DNA of 64,000 bases. Origin: Pseudomonas triticicola (GTDB lineage: Bacteria > Pseudomonadota > Gammaproteobacteria > Pseudomonadales > Pseudomonadaceae). The notes under the pieces are model-generated. The model saw only the letters and a list, made by a program, of their open reading frames with translations. It made no database searches and was not told the origin of the DNA. The translations under genes were made by a program, and so were the position numbers. The stretch lies in the NCBI RefSeq assembly GCF_019145375.1, contig NZ_JAHSTX010000001.1:1029001-1093000 (forward strand), given 5' to 3'. Positions 49,111 through 58,506 of the stretch are shown here, piece after piece; position 1 is the stretch's first letter, and the number at the start of each line of letters is the position of its first letter.

Positions 49111-49974
49111 TTAATGTTTCACGGCCAGTTCCACCAGATGATCCTCAACCTCCTGCGGCTTGAGCACCAGCACATCACTTTCCAGCGTATCCAGCACCGC
49201 TTCAGCGGTATTGCCGATCAACGCGCCTGACAGACCACTGCGCGCCACCGTGCCAATTACCGTTACTGCCGCGTGGAGCTTGTGCGCCATGAACGGGATC
49301 AGCACATCTGCCGGGCCTTCCTCGATGTGCAGGTGCTCGTCATCGACATCGAACTCCGCCTGAAACGCCCGGCACTGCTCGCGGTATTTGGCTTCTATGG
49401 TCGATTTCAGCTGAAACGTCGGGTCCGCCGCCGAGAGCATCGGCGACGGATGCGCGGTAATTACATGCAGGTGCGCCTTGGCCAGACTGGCGATGTCATA
49501 GCCGTGATCGATGATGGTGCTGTGCAAATGCCGATGCTCACCGTCGGCATTGCCGACATCGACCGCAGCCAGGATCACTTTGTCCTTCCACGAACCGGCG
49601 GTTTTTACCAGCAGCACCGGGGTAGGGCAGTGGCGCAGGAGCTTCCAGTCGGCCGGGGTCAGCAGGGCTTTTTTCAGCGAGCTGTCGGGAAAGTGCTGTT
49701 TGATCACCAGGCCGCAACCTTCGGCCTGCTGCACATCGATGATGGTTTCGTGCAGGCTCTCGTTCCACGCCTGTTCGGTGGTCACGCTGTACCCTTCGGC
49801 GAGCAATGCCGCCTTGAGCACACTGAGCAAGCCGGCGTGGTCATGCTTCTTGTCGCACACCAGCAGATGCAGGTGGGCCTGGGTGACACCGGCGATCAAC
49901 TTGGCGCGCTTGAGCGCCAGGCTTTCTGCATGTTCAGGTTCGATGACCACCAGAATGCTGCGAATGGCTTGCAT
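49111..49974 (-). CDS. Tandem universal stress protein (UspE-like)
   Basis: 287 residues containing two USP domains. The first (1-125) opens MQAIRSILVVIEPEHAESLA; the second (131-275) has KVILAAVDVGNAD and the nucleotide-loop-like block VIGTVARSGLSGALIGNTAEAV. The second retains the G-x2-G-x9-G-like ATP loop while the first is degenerate, as in UspE-type proteins. Such proteins help survival under stress or low oxygen. ATG 49974 is the evident start; the frame upstream is a shadow of miaE. Confidence 0.9.
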   Translation of the reverse strand: MQAIRSILVVIEPEHAESLALKRAKLIAGVTQAHLHLLVCDKKHDHAGLLSVLKAALLAEGYSVTTEQAWNESLHETIIDVQQAEGCGLVIKQHFPDSSLKKALLTPADWKLLRHCPTPVLLVKTAGSWKDKVILAAVDVGNADGEHRHLHSTIIDHGYDIASLAKAHLHVITAHPSPMLSAADPTFQLKSTIEAKYREQCRAFQAEFDVDDEHLHIEEGPADVLIPFMAHKLHAAVTVIGTVARSGLSGALIGNTAEAVLDTLESDVLVLKPQEVEDHLVELAVKH

Positions 49975-50133
49975 GAGCGGAGTCTCCAGCAAAGAAAAGG
50001 CACGGCGTTGCACAACTATAGTTGCTACCCGAACGTCTGCGACTTGATGCATATCAACAGCCGCCGCTGGTGGTCTGCGGGCAGGCCGGTATAATCGGCG
50101 CCCTTCGCTCGAACACCTTTTACCGTGAGCCCC

Positions 50134-50736
50134 ATGATCCTTCCCGAAATCCACGAATTCCTTGGCTGCCGCACGCCCGACGCCTGGGTCCAGGCGGCAC
50201 TGGCCGACCAGGAAACCCTGCTGATCGATCACAAGAACTGCGAGTTCAAGGCCGCCAGCACGGCGCTGAGCCTGATTGCCAAGTACCACGCCCACGTCGA
50301 CCTGATCAACATGATGTCGCGCCTGGCCCGGGAAGAACTGGTGCACCACGAGCAAGTCATGCGCATCATGAAACGGCGCAAGATCGAGCTGCGTCAGCTG
50401 CACGCCGGCCGCTACGCCTCGGGCCTGCGCAAGGTGGTGCGCAGCCACGAACCGGTGAAACTGGTGGATACGCTGGTGGTTGGCGCTTTCATCGAAGCGC
50501 GCAGTTGCGAACGCTTTGAAGCATTGGTGCCGCATCTGGACGAAGAACTGGGCAAGTTTTATTTCGGTTTGCTGAAAAGCGAGGCGCGGCACTTTCAGGG
50601 TTATCTGAAACTGGCCTATCAGTATGGTGATGCCAAGGATGTCGCGCAGGTGATCGAGCGCGTCCGTGCGGCCGAGCAGGAACTGATCGAATCGCCGGAC
50701 GAGGAATTCCGCTTCCACAGCGGTGTGCCCGCCTGA
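50134..50736 (+). CDS. miaE: tRNA-(ms[2]io[6]A)-hydroxylase
   Basis: 200 residues, non-haem diiron monooxygenase that hydroxylates the isopentenyl side chain of the modified base at position 37 of certain tRNAs. Ferritin-like ligands are visible as ExxH patterns: REELVHHEQVM and EARSCERFE, KSEARHFQGY. ATG 50134 is taken; a GTG at 50125 would add three residues. A hairpin terminator follows. Confidence 0.95.
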   Translation: MILPEIHEFLGCRTPDAWVQAALADQETLLIDHKNCEFKAASTALSLIAKYHAHVDLINMMSRLAREELVHHEQVMRIMKRRKIELRQLHAGRYASGLRKVVRSHEPVKLVDTLVVGAFIEARSCERFEALVPHLDEELGKFYFGLLKSEARHFQGYLKLAYQYGDAKDVAQVIERVRAAEQELIESPDEEFRFHSGVPA

Positions 50737-50773
50737 ATTTGTTAAAAACTCTTAAGAGTATGAAACATCACCG

Positions 50774-50799
50774 AAAACCGGCCCGAGTGGCCGGTTTTT
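50774..50799 (+). terminator. Rho-independent terminator after miaE
   Basis: AAAACCGGCC...GGCCGGTTTTT with a short loop, 40 bases after the stop. Confidence 0.9.
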
Positions 50800-50877
50800 G
50801 CTGTCTGCCGTCATCGCCTGTTCGATGAATGCCAGCATAATATCGGCCCTTCCACGTTTGGCTTGGCAACGGTTGTT

Positions 50878-51585
50878 ATGGATAACCTGGGTTTCGGCAA
50901 AGTTCTGCTGGTCGAAGACGATGAGCGTCTCGCCGCACTGATCGCACACTTTCTTGAACAACACGGCTACGAGGTGCGCACGGTGCATCGCGGCGATCTG
51001 GCCATGGCTGCATTCCTGGAATTCAAGCCGAAAGTGCTGGTGCTTGACCTGATGTTGCCGGGGCAGAGCGGTTTGCAGGTCTGCCGGGAAATTCGCAGTG
51101 TCTCGGACACGCCGATCGTGATCCTCACCGCCAAGGAAGACGATCTCGATCACATTCTCGGTCTGGAGTCCGGCGCTGACGATTACGTGATCAAACCGAT
51201 CAAACCGCCGGTATTGCTCGCGCGGCTGCGGGCGTTGCAACGGCGGCAGACGCCGGACACCAGCGTGGTCAGTTTCCTTGAGTTCGGGCAATTGAGCATC
51301 GATCGCAGTTGCCGGGAAGTGCGCCTGACCGGTGAGCTGATCGAGCTGACCACCATGGAGTTCGAATTGCTCTGGTTGCTCGCCAGCGCGGCGGGCAAAA
51401 TCCTTTCTCGCGATGACATTCTCAATCGCATGCGCGGCATTGCCTTCGACGGCCTCAACCGTAGCGTCGACGTCTACATCAGCAAATTGCGCAACAAACT
51501 CAAGGACAATCCCCGCGAGCCGGTGTGCATCAAGACCGTGTGGGGCAAGGGCTATCTGTTCAATCCGTTCGCGTGGGAGTTGTAG
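50878..51585 (+). CDS. OmpR-family response regulator (RstA-like)
   Basis: 235 residues. Receiver domain 1-120 with acidic pocket EDDE, phospho-acceptor Asp in VLVLDLMLPGQSG, and Lys in DDYVIKPIK. The DNA-binding winged helix at about 135-230 ends VDVYISKLRNKLKDN ... GKGYLFNP. ATG 50878 is the start used. It is directly followed by its histidine kinase, whose ATG begins right after this stop. The pair resembles RstA/RstB. Confidence 0.93.
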   Translation: MDNLGFGKVLLVEDDERLAALIAHFLEQHGYEVRTVHRGDLAMAAFLEFKPKVLVLDLMLPGQSGLQVCREIRSVSDTPIVILTAKEDDLDHILGLESGADDYVIKPIKPPVLLARLRALQRRQTPDTSVVSFLEFGQLSIDRSCREVRLTGELIELTTMEFELLWLLASAAGKILSRDDILNRMRGIAFDGLNRSVDVYISKLRNKLKDNPREPVCIKTVWGKGYLFNPFAWEL

Positions 51586-52605
51586 ATGCTGCGTTTGTTT
51601 CTCGGGCTGTTTCTGGTGATGACAGTGGGTCTGGTGCTGGCCTTGCAGGCGGTCGAGCACACCTTCAACGCCTTGCTCGACAGCCAGACGCAGGATTACA
51701 ACCGTGAAGCCGTGCGCGGTCAGGCGTGGTCGCTGGTCGATCATCTGCAAGGCCGCCAGGGCGCCGAGCGTGAACAGAAACTCGATTCATTGCGTGCGCA
51801 TTACGGTCTGTCGCTGAGTCTGGTCGAGGCCGATCAACTGGCCCTGACACCGCAGGAAGAAGCTGAGCTCGCGCGGAACCTGTTGGTGATCCGCGACAAT
51901 TACACGCAGTTCATCAGCAACATCGATGGCGGCTCGCAGTTGCTCAGCATCAAGCTGCCGCCAGAGCCGAGCCTGATGCCGTTCTACATCACCGCGGCGT
52001 ACATGATGCTCGCGGTGTTGATCGGCATCGTTCTGTTTTTCTGGGTGCGCCCGCACTGGCGCGATCTGGAAAAGCTGCGGCTGGCGGCCGAGCGTTTCGG
52101 CGACAACGATCTGTCGGTGCGCATCCAGTTGTCGCGGCGCTCGAACATCCGCGATCTGGCCGAGCACTTCAATCTGATGGCGGCGCGCATCGAGGGCCTG
52201 ATTGCCAATCAGCGCGAGCTGACCAATGCGGTGTCCCACGAATTGCGCACACCGATCGCGCGGCTGTCGTTCGAACTCGATCAGCTCAAACAGCAACCCG
52301 ACGCGAGCCAGAATCGCGAGCTGATCGCCGACATGTATGCCGACCTTGGTGAGCTGGAGGAGATGGTCTCGGAATTGCTGACCTACGCCAGCCTCGAGCA
52401 TGGCGCGACGGTGATCAAACGGGAGAATATTCACGCAGCCGATTGGCTCGACAGCGTCGTCGGCAGTGTGGCGCTTGAGGCCGAAGCAGTGGGCGTGCAG
52501 TTGTCGATCGCCGGTTGCCAGGTCGACACGGTAAGCATCGAACCGCGCTTCATGGCGCGGGCGGTGATCAACCTTTTGCGCAATGCCATTCGCTATGCCG
52601 AGTAG
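51586..52605 (+). CDS. Sensor histidine kinase, RstB-like, truncated by in-frame TAG
   Basis: 339 residues are readable. Membrane helix 1 at about 3-25 (FLGLFLVMTVGLVLALQ), a periplasmic sensor of about 100 residues, membrane helix 2 near 140, HAMP (RPHWRDLEKLRLAAERFGDN), and the H-box VSHELRTPIARLSFELDQL with the phospho-accepting His. The N-box NLLRNAIRYA is the last motif before TAG at 52603-52605. The remaining ATP-binding motifs are encoded in the same frame beyond it, so this product would lack kinase activity. Its start abuts the regulator stop. Confidence 0.85.
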   Translation: MLRLFLGLFLVMTVGLVLALQAVEHTFNALLDSQTQDYNREAVRGQAWSLVDHLQGRQGAEREQKLDSLRAHYGLSLSLVEADQLALTPQEEAELARNLLVIRDNYTQFISNIDGGSQLLSIKLPPEPSLMPFYITAAYMMLAVLIGIVLFFWVRPHWRDLEKLRLAAERFGDNDLSVRIQLSRRSNIRDLAEHFNLMAARIEGLIANQRELTNAVSHELRTPIARLSFELDQLKQQPDASQNRELIADMYADLGELEEMVSELLTYASLEHGATVIKRENIHAADWLDSVVGSVALEAEAVGVQLSIAGCQVDTVSIEPRFMARAVINLLRNAIRYAE

Positions 52606-52872
52606 CGCGTTGAGGTGTCGCTGCTGCGCAACGGCGATGACTATGAAGTACGGGTCAGCGATGACGGCCCGGGTGTGCCGCTGGAGGGACGGGAGAAAAT
52701 CTTCGAGCCGTTTTCCCGACTGGACGCCAGCCGGGATCGGCGCACCGGTGGTTTTGGGTTGGGCCTGGCGCTGGTGCGGCGGGTTTCGCAGTCCCATGGC
52801 GGGCAGGTTGAGGTTGGCGACTCGGCGTGGGGCGGGGCGCTGTTCAGGATGACCTGGGCGCATCTGGACTGA
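52606..52872 (+). pseudogene. Severed ATP-binding C-terminus of the RstB-like kinase
   Basis: In the same frame as 51586-52605, the codons after TAG read RVEVSLLRNGDDYEVRVSDD then the G1 box GPGVP, F-box IFEPFSRLD and G2 box GFGLGLALV. These are the rest of the HATPase domain, uninterrupted to the natural stop. A single base change, probably of a Gln codon to TAG, therefore splits the kinase. No ribosome site precedes the GTG at 52615. Confidence 0.8.
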
Positions 52873-52896
52873 TTGATATTGCCTGGCCTGGCCCCT

Positions 52897-52959
52897 TCGC
52901 GAGCAGGCTCGCTCCCACAGATGATCGCAATCCAAATGTAGGAGCGAGCCTGCTCGCGA
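52897..52959. repeat. BIME, divergent REP pair (63 bp)
   Basis: TCGCGAGCAGGCTCGCTCCCAC and a slightly degenerate inverted copy (GTAGGAGCGAGCCTGCTCGC), after the kinase gene. Confidence 0.88.
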
Positions 52960-52971
52960 AGGGCGCGGTGT

Positions 52972-53460
52972 TCAGCGAGTTACACCGAGTCGCTCATGCC
53001 ACTGGGCAATCGATTCCTCCGGGTACTCATCAAACTGCTGATCCTTCGGCTTCGCCTCGACCTCAACCCAGGGCGCTTTCGAGCCAAGCATCAGGTGCGT
53101 GTGTTCCGGTGGCACCGGCAGTGGCGTGTCGATCGCCGAGGCGAAGGGATGAATCAGCTCTGGCCACTCCGGGCTGAACAGCCACAGGCCGCTGCCGCAC
53201 AGCGCACAGAAGTGGCGCTCGGCGCTGCTGCGATGGGCGCGCTTATCGCCGTCGGCTTTCATCTTCGCGTGATAGATGCTGATGTTTTTGCGTCCGCGAA
53301 CCTTGAGAGTGGTCGCGTCGCCGCCAAGGTTGATCGCGTAACCGCCGCCGCCCTGGGTCTTGCGGCAGATCGAGCAATAGCAGCGTTGATAGGGATAAGG
53401 ATGGGCGCTGTCGAGGCTGAAGGTGACTTCGCCGCAATGGCAGGAGCCTTCGAGGTGCAT
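52972..53460 (-). CDS. GFA (glutathione-dependent formaldehyde-activating-like) family protein
   Basis: 162 residues. Zinc-binding cysteines in GSCHCGEVTF, RCYCSICRKTQG and HFCALCGSGLW define the GFA/DUF636 fold. Members include the formaldehyde:glutathione adduct enzyme but most are unassigned. GGGAG precedes ATG 53460; upstream frame from 53658 is a shadow of the glutaminase start region. It runs divergent to the glutaminase. Confidence 0.9.
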   Translation of the reverse strand: MHLEGSCHCGEVTFSLDSAHPYPYQRCYCSICRKTQGGGGYAINLGGDATTLKVRGRKNISIYHAKMKADGDKRAHRSSAERHFCALCGSGLWLFSPEWPELIHPFASAIDTPLPVPPEHTHLMLGSKAPWVEVEAKPKDQQFDEYPEESIAQWHERLGVTR

Positions 53461-53599
53461 GGTGCTCTCCCGTGTCTGAATGGTCCGCTTCAGCCTAGAA
53501 CATTCTGCCTGATGCTTGCCGGTGTGATGCGACCGGCGGGCGCAGCGTCTAGCCCCAGTGTCCCCGCGATCCCATGGGGCGAGACTTTCGGAACCCGGC

Positions 53600-54508
53600 A
53601 TGCAAGCGCTGTTGAACGAGATCCTTGACGCCGTCCGGCCCCTGATCGGGCAGGGCAAAGTTGCTGACTATATTCCCGCCCTCGGCACGGTGCCGGCCAA
53701 CCAGTTGGGCATCGCCGTGTACAGTAACGACGGCGAAATGTATTGCGCCGGCGACGCTGAAACGCCGTTCTCGGTGCAGAGTATTTCCAAGGTATTCAGC
53801 CTGGTGCAGGCCATCGATCATTCCGGCGAAGCGATCTGGGAGCGGCTCGGCCACGAGCCGTCCGGCCAGCCGTTCAACTCGCTGGTGCAACTGGAATTCG
53901 AGCGCGGCCGCCCGCGTAACCCGTTCATCAATGCCGGGGCGCTGGTGATCTGCGACATCAACCAGTCGCGCTTCGCTGCGCCGACACTGTCGATGCGCGA
54001 CTTCGTCCGACGCCTGTCGGGCAACCCGCAGATCATGATCGACGGCAAGGTCGCCGACTCCGAATACCAGCACCGCGCGCGCAATGCGGCGATGGCGTAT
54101 CTGATGCAGTCTTTCGGCAACTTTCACAACGATGTCGAAGCGGTGTTGCGCAGCTATTTCAGCCACTGCGCGCTGCGCATGAACTGCATCGATCTGGCCC
54201 GGGCGTTCTGCTTTCTGGCCAATGACGGGTTCTGCAAGCACAGCGGCGAGCAGATCCTGACGCGCCGCCAGACCCAGCAGGTCAATTCGATCATGGCCAC
54301 CAGCGGTTTGTATGACGAGGCGGGCAATTTCGCCTATCGCGTCGGCCTGCCGGGCAAGAGCGGGGTCGGCGGCGGCATCGTTGCGGTGGTGCCGGGGCAG
54401 TTCAGCGTGTGCGTGTGGTCGCCGGAGTTGAACGCCGCCGGCAACTCGCTGGCGGGGATGGCGGCGCTGGAACTGCTGAGCTCGCGGATTGGCTGGTCGG
54501 TGTTCTGA
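53600..54508 (+). CDS. glsB: Glutaminase
   Basis: 302 residues, serine-dependent hydrolase of the beta-lactamase-like fold converting glutamine to glutamate and ammonia. Nucleophile block [11 protein letters not shown] (Ser-x-x-Lys), Asn/Tyr-bearing [29 protein letters not shown] near the C-terminus. Length and motif order match the GlsA/GlsB family. ATG 53600 is taken; the frame runs upstream to 53558. Two genes downstream of the GFA protein; it may supply glutamate for the ProA-like neighbour. Confidence 0.94.
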   Translation: MQALLNEILDAVRPLIGQGKVADYIPALGTVPANQLGIAVYSNDGEMYCAGDAETPFSVQSISKVFSLVQAIDHSGEAIWERLGHEPSGQPFNSLVQLEFERGRPRNPFINAGALVICDINQSRFAAPTLSMRDFVRRLSGNPQIMIDGKVADSEYQHRARNAAMAYLMQSFGNFHNDVEAVLRSYFSHCALRMNCIDLARAFCFLANDGFCKHSGEQILTRRQTQQVNSIMATSGLYDEAGNFAYRVGLPGKSGVGGGIVAVVPGQFSVCVWSPELNAAGNSLAGMAALELLSSRIGWSVF

Positions 54509-54529
54509 AGACACACCACGATTTCCAGT

Positions 54530-54616
54530 GTGGGAGCGAGCCTGCTCGCGAAGAGGTCGGCACATTAGCATCGATGTCGTCTGATCGGACGCTTTCGCGA
54601 GCAGGCTCGCTCCCAC
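54530..54616. repeat. BIME, convergent REP pair (87 bp)
   Basis: GTGGGAGCGAGCCTGCTCGC and inverted copy between the glutaminase and the ProA-like dehydrogenase genes. Confidence 0.9.
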
Positions 54617-54689
54617 AGGGCGCAGTGTTGCTTTGCAGGATCGTGTTCTATACATTTTCCGGCCGCCCTCTGCATGGTGAATCCGCTTC

Positions 54690-56192
54690 ATGTCTCTTGC
54701 GCTCGAACGTCTAGTCGCTGGCACGCCGATCCCTTTCGCTGGTAACCGCGTCACCGTGGTCAGCCCCGAACTGGCCGCGCGGTTTCAGCCCGGTGACCAT
54801 CTGCTGGTCGAGCAGGTCAGTGGCGAGTTGTTGCTGATCCCCGTGGCCGATCAACAGGCCGCCTCGGTGGCAATCGAGCGTGCGGCTGCGGCATTCACAG
54901 CGTTGTCGGCCGTGTCCGATGAAGCCATCAGCCAGTTTTTCGATCTGTTTGCTCAGCGCCTGGAAAGTCCTGAATACTGGACGCAGATCGAAGCCGCCAA
55001 CCGCACCGACATCGAGCGGGCCAAAGCGCGTGGTCGCTCGACCACACGCTTGCTCGCCGATGAACGCATGCGCCGCGACATGATCGCCGGGCTGCGCGCC
55101 TGGCGTGATGCGCCACCGACCCGGGGCACAGTGATCAGCAGTGTCGAGCACGATGGCTGGAAGGTTGAGCAAGTGGTCTCGCCGCTGGGCATCGTCGCGT
55201 TTGTCTTCGAAGGCCGACCCAACGTATTTGCCGATGCCGCCGGGGTGTTGCGCACCGGTAATACGGCTGTGCTGCGCATCGGCAGCGATGCGTTGGGCAC
55301 TGCACAAGCCATCGTCACTCACGCGCTGAATCCAGCACTGGCCGAAGCCGGTTTGCCGGTGGGGGCGGTGTCGTTGGTCGAAAGTGTCAATCATGCTGCC
55401 GGTTGGGCGATGTTTGCCGATCGGCGTCTGTCGCTGGCGGTGGCGCGCGGCTCGGGCCGTGCGGTCAGTCAGTTGGGCAGCATTGCTCAGCAGGCCGGCA
55501 CTGCCGTCAGCCTGCACGGCACCGGCGGCGCGTGGCTGATCGCCGACCGTGACGCCGACGCCACACGCTTCGCGGCGGTGGTGCGCAACTCGCTGGACCG
55601 CAAGGTCTGCAACACCCTGAACGTCTGCCTGATTCAGCGCGAACGCGCCGATGAGCTGGTGCCGCTGTTCCTCGATGCCTTGAAAGACGCCGGTACTGCG
55701 CGCGGCCAAGGCTGCAAATTGCACATCGTCGCGGGCAGTGAAAGTTGCCTGCCAAGCGAATGGCAGAACGCAACGGTCGAGGTTTATCGGGCCGAGGGTT
55801 ACCAGACCGAAGCGCTGGCCGAACCCTTGCCCGAGTCGGAGCTGGGCCGCGAGTGGGAATGGGAAGAGACCCCGGAAGTCAGCCTGATGATTGTCGACGA
55901 TCTGGATCAGGCGATTGCGCTGTTCAACCGTTACAGCCCGCAATTCACCGTGTCGTTGATCAGTGAGGATGCGGCGGTTCAGAAACGCTTCTACAACGCG
56001 GTGAATGCCCCGTTCGTAGGCAACGGCATCACCCGTTGGGTCGATGGCCAGTACGCGTTGAACAAGCCTGAGCTGGGTCTTTCGAACTGGGAGAGCGGGC
56101 GCCTGTTTGCGCGCAGCGCGATTCTTTCCGGGGATGGCGTGTTTACTGTGCGCAGCCGAATGACTCAGGTAGATCTCACGGTAAAACGCTGA
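54690..56192 (+). CDS. Aldehyde dehydrogenase related to glutamate-5-semialdehyde dehydrogenase
   Basis: 500 residues. It reads like ProA: VSPLGIVAFVFEGRPNVFAD, VLRTGNTAVLRIGSDALGTA (nucleotide site), then LSLAVARGSGRAVSQLG, catalytic Cys in RKVCNTLNV, and SLISEDAAVQKRFYNAVNAP. It is longer than proline-pathway ProA (about 420), mainly through a 45-residue N-terminal extension and an insert near 390. ProA makes glutamate semialdehyde with NADPH; this paralogue may use a related acyl phosphate, or act as an oxidative dehydrogenase. It follows the glutaminase gene. Confidence 0.8.
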   Translation: MSLALERLVAGTPIPFAGNRVTVVSPELAARFQPGDHLLVEQVSGELLLIPVADQQAASVAIERAAAAFTALSAVSDEAISQFFDLFAQRLESPEYWTQIEAANRTDIERAKARGRSTTRLLADERMRRDMIAGLRAWRDAPPTRGTVISSVEHDGWKVEQVVSPLGIVAFVFEGRPNVFADAAGVLRTGNTAVLRIGSDALGTAQAIVTHALNPALAEAGLPVGAVSLVESVNHAAGWAMFADRRLSLAVARGSGRAVSQLGSIAQQAGTAVSLHGTGGAWLIADRDADATRFAAVVRNSLDRKVCNTLNVCLIQRERADELVPLFLDALKDAGTARGQGCKLHIVAGSESCLPSEWQNATVEVYRAEGYQTEALAEPLPESELGREWEWEETPEVSLMIVDDLDQAIALFNRYSPQFTVSLISEDAAVQKRFYNAVNAPFVGNGITRWVDGQYALNKPELGLSNWESGRLFARSAILSGDGVFTVRSRMTQVDLTVKR

Positions 56193-56198
56193 TCTGTT

Positions 56199-56300
56199 GA
56201 TCGTTCCCACGCTCCGCGTGGGAATGCAGCCCGTGACGCTCCGCGTCACTGGACGCAGAGCGTCCCTAGAGGCATTCCCACGCAGAGCGTGGGAACGATC
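56199..56300. repeat. GTTCCCACGC-family palindromic repeat
   Basis: GATCGTTCCCACGCTCCGCG to CCCACGCAGAGCGTGGGAAC encloses a 102-bp element with inner CTCCGCGTCACTGGACGCAG hairpins. Third copy after 34981 and 45317. It separates the dehydrogenase from cynT. Confidence 0.88.
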
Positions 56301-56311
56301 ACGGTGGGGAG

Positions 56312-56971
56312 TCAGGCAGCGTGGCTGGCTTGCGCGCTGATCGCGCAAGTCTCAGGCCGCTCGGCCAGCGGCACAAAGGTGCGACGATCGGAAGTGAGCG
56401 CGTCGATCGAACCGGTCTCGATGTCGTACACCCAACCATGCAGATTCAGCCGCCCTTGCTCCTGGGCCAGGCGCACACTCGGGTGGGTCTGAATATTCGC
56501 CAGTTGCGCGATCACGTTCTCGCGCACCATCGAACTTAATTTCGCCGCGTCGCTGCCATGCACGCGCGCTTCGTTCATCACCTTCGCCGACTCGGCATGC
56601 TGCAGCCAGCCGCTGACGGCGGGCAGGTGATCCATGCATTTGCACTGGGCAATCGCCGTCATTGCGCCGCAATCGGAGTGGCCGCAAATCACGATATCGG
56701 TCACCCCCAGTACCGCCACCGCATACTCCACCGTCGCCGAGACCCCGCCCGGATGCGGGCTGTAGGAGGGCACGATATTGCCGGCGTTACGGATCACGAA
56801 CAGTTCGCCGGGCTCTTGCTGGGTCAGTAGCTCAGGCACCACGCGGCTGTCGGAACAGGTGATGAACAGCGTGCCGGGTTGCTGAGTCGTGGCCAGATGT
56901 TTGAATAGGTCGCTGCGTTGCGGGAAGGCTTCGTTCTGGAATTTCAGGAAGCCGTCGATCAGGGCTTTCAT
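56312..56971 (-). CDS. cynT: Beta-carbonic anhydrase (cyn cluster)
   Basis: 219 residues. Zinc ligands Cys in [13 protein letters not shown] and the [10 protein letters not shown] pair (His and Cys). Hydrates CO2 to bicarbonate, supplying the co-substrate that cyanase consumes and preventing bicarbonate loss. It is downstream of cynS with a 58-bp spacer. No cyanate transporter gene (cynX) accompanies it. Confidence 0.94.
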   Translation of the reverse strand: MKALIDGFLKFQNEAFPQRSDLFKHLATTQQPGTLFITCSDSRVVPELLTQQEPGELFVIRNAGNIVPSYSPHPGGVSATVEYAVAVLGVTDIVICGHSDCGAMTAIAQCKCMDHLPAVSGWLQHAESAKVMNEARVHGSDAAKLSSMVRENVIAQLANIQTHPSVRLAQEQGRLNLHGWVYDIETGSIDALTSDRRTFVPLAERPETCAISAQASHAA

Positions 56972-57029
56972 GGGCGTGTCCTCGTGGCAGAAATGAGATG
57001 GCCCGCACGCAGGATGCGGGCCGGGCGCA

Positions 57030-57497
57030 TCAGAACGGGCGCAGCGGCAGGAACTTGCCGTCGAGGGTCACCACGGCGCGGGAGCCGCCTTCCGGGTCTT
57101 CGACTTTCTTGATGTCCAGTTTGAAGTTGATCGCACTGATGATGCCGTCACCGAACTGCTCGTGAACCAACGCTTTCAGCGTGGTGCCGTAGATCTGGAT
57201 CATTTCGTAAAAACGGTAGATGGTCGGATCGGTCGGCACGCCGCTGAGGCTGCCGCGCAAAGGAATGATCTGCAGAGCGGCGACGTCATCGGCGCTCAGA
57301 TCAAGCTTGTCGCCAACCACTTGAGCAGCGATTTCCGGCAACGGATGCTGGCCGAGCAGGGCGGCGGTGACATAAGCCAGGCTGAGGCCGGTGCCGTCAG
57401 CGAGATCCTGCCACGACAGATCTTTTTTCGCCTTGGCGTCGAGAACGCGGGTGGTCAGGGCCAGGCTGTTGTCGTTGTAGGCGTGGGACTGTTGCAT
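57030..57497 (-). CDS. cynS: Cyanase
   Basis: 155 residues. Converts cyanate and bicarbonate to ammonia and CO2; acts as a homodecamer. Catalytic Arg and Glu in [13 protein letters not shown] and Ser in [13 protein letters not shown], with the typical terminal [12 protein letters not shown]-terminal helix-turn-helix-like DNA-binding-fold region ([20 protein letters not shown]) is also typical of cyanase. ATG 57497 gives the standard length. First gene of the cynS-cynT unit, divergent from cynR. Confidence 0.97.
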   Translation of the reverse strand: MQQSHAYNDNSLALTTRVLDAKAKKDLSWQDLADGTGLSLAYVTAALLGQHPLPEIAAQVVGDKLDLSADDVAALQIIPLRGSLSGVPTDPTIYRFYEMIQIYGTTLKALVHEQFGDGIISAINFKLDIKKVEDPEGGSRAVVTLDGKFLPLRPF

Positions 57498-57618
57498 GGT
57501 GTCACTCCTTTCAGGGGTTGGCTTGCTTGTGTGGAGACAATGTTGCGCCGGTCGATTCATAGCGTCCAAGACCGATATACAATGCTTCGCATAAGCCCTG
57601 CCTATAGATGGTGTCCTC

Positions 57619-58506
57619 ATGCTGTTGCGACATTTGCGTTATTTGCTCGCCGTTGCCGATCACGGTGGCTTCACCCGCGCCGCCGAAGTGCTGCATGTAT
57701 CGCAGCCGACGTTGTCGCAGCAGATCCGGCAACTGGAAGAAACCCTCGGCGTCAGCCTGTTTGATCGCACCTCGCGCACGGTGAAGCCGACGGATGCAGG
57801 CGCGGCTTACATTGAATGCGCACGGCGCGTGCTGGTGGAGCTGGAGGCCGGACAGCGCGCCTTGCACGATGTGAAGGATTTGTCGCGCGGCACCCTGCGC
57901 CTGGCGATGACGCCGACGTTCATGGCGTATCTGGTCGGGCCGTTGGTGCGTGATTACAGGGCACGGTTTCCCGGGATTCATCTGGAGATCTTCGAGTTGT
58001 CGATGGACGACATCGAGGCCGGGCTGGCGGACGACTCGCTGGATGTCGCGATCGCGTTTACGCCGGTGCGCAATGCCGATATCGAATGCATACCGGCGTT
58101 TACCGAGACGCTGGGCATCATGGTCGGGCCTGGGCACCCGCTCTATGACAGCCCTTCGGTGTTGACGTCGACGGAATTGGCTTCACTGGATTTCGCCTTG
58201 CTGGCGCCGGGCTTCATTACGCGATTATCGGTGGATGAGTATTTTCGTCAGCACGGGATTACGCCGCAGGTGCGGATTGAAGTGAATTCGGTGAGTACGT
58301 TGCTGGAAGTGGTGCGGCATGCGCCGCTGGCGACCATGCTGCCCGAGGCGATTGCCAGCGAAGACCGCGCGTTGCGCCGCTTGCGGGTCGACGGGGAGGC
58401 GCCACAGCGTGGCGCGGCGTTGTTGCGGCGCAGGAATAATTATCACAGTGTGGCGGCGTTGGCGTTTGTGGAACTGGTGCTCGGCATGAAAAGCCCCTCA
58501 CCCTAA
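57619..58506 (+). CDS. cynR: LysR-family regulator of the cyn operon
   Basis: 295 residues. HTH at 1-60 ([20 protein letters not shown], then [20 protein letters not shown]); effector domain 90-290. It diverges from cynS with a 121-bp intergenic region in which a LysR site is expected. CynR activates the cyn genes with cyanate in E. coli. The last codons and stop (KSPSP-stop) lie within the CTC-rich repeat at 58493, so the C-terminal tail is partly repeat-encoded. Confidence 0.93.
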   Translation: MLLRHLRYLLAVADHGGFTRAAEVLHVSQPTLSQQIRQLEETLGVSLFDRTSRTVKPTDAGAAYIECARRVLVELEAGQRALHDVKDLSRGTLRLAMTPTFMAYLVGPLVRDYRARFPGIHLEIFELSMDDIEAGLADDSLDVAIAFTPVRNADIECIPAFTETLGIMVGPGHPLYDSPSVLTSTELASLDFALLAPGFITRLSVDEYFRQHGITPQVRIEVNSVSTLLEVVRHAPLATMLPEAIASEDRALRRLRVDGEAPQRGAALLRRRNNYHSVAALAFVELVLGMKSPSP

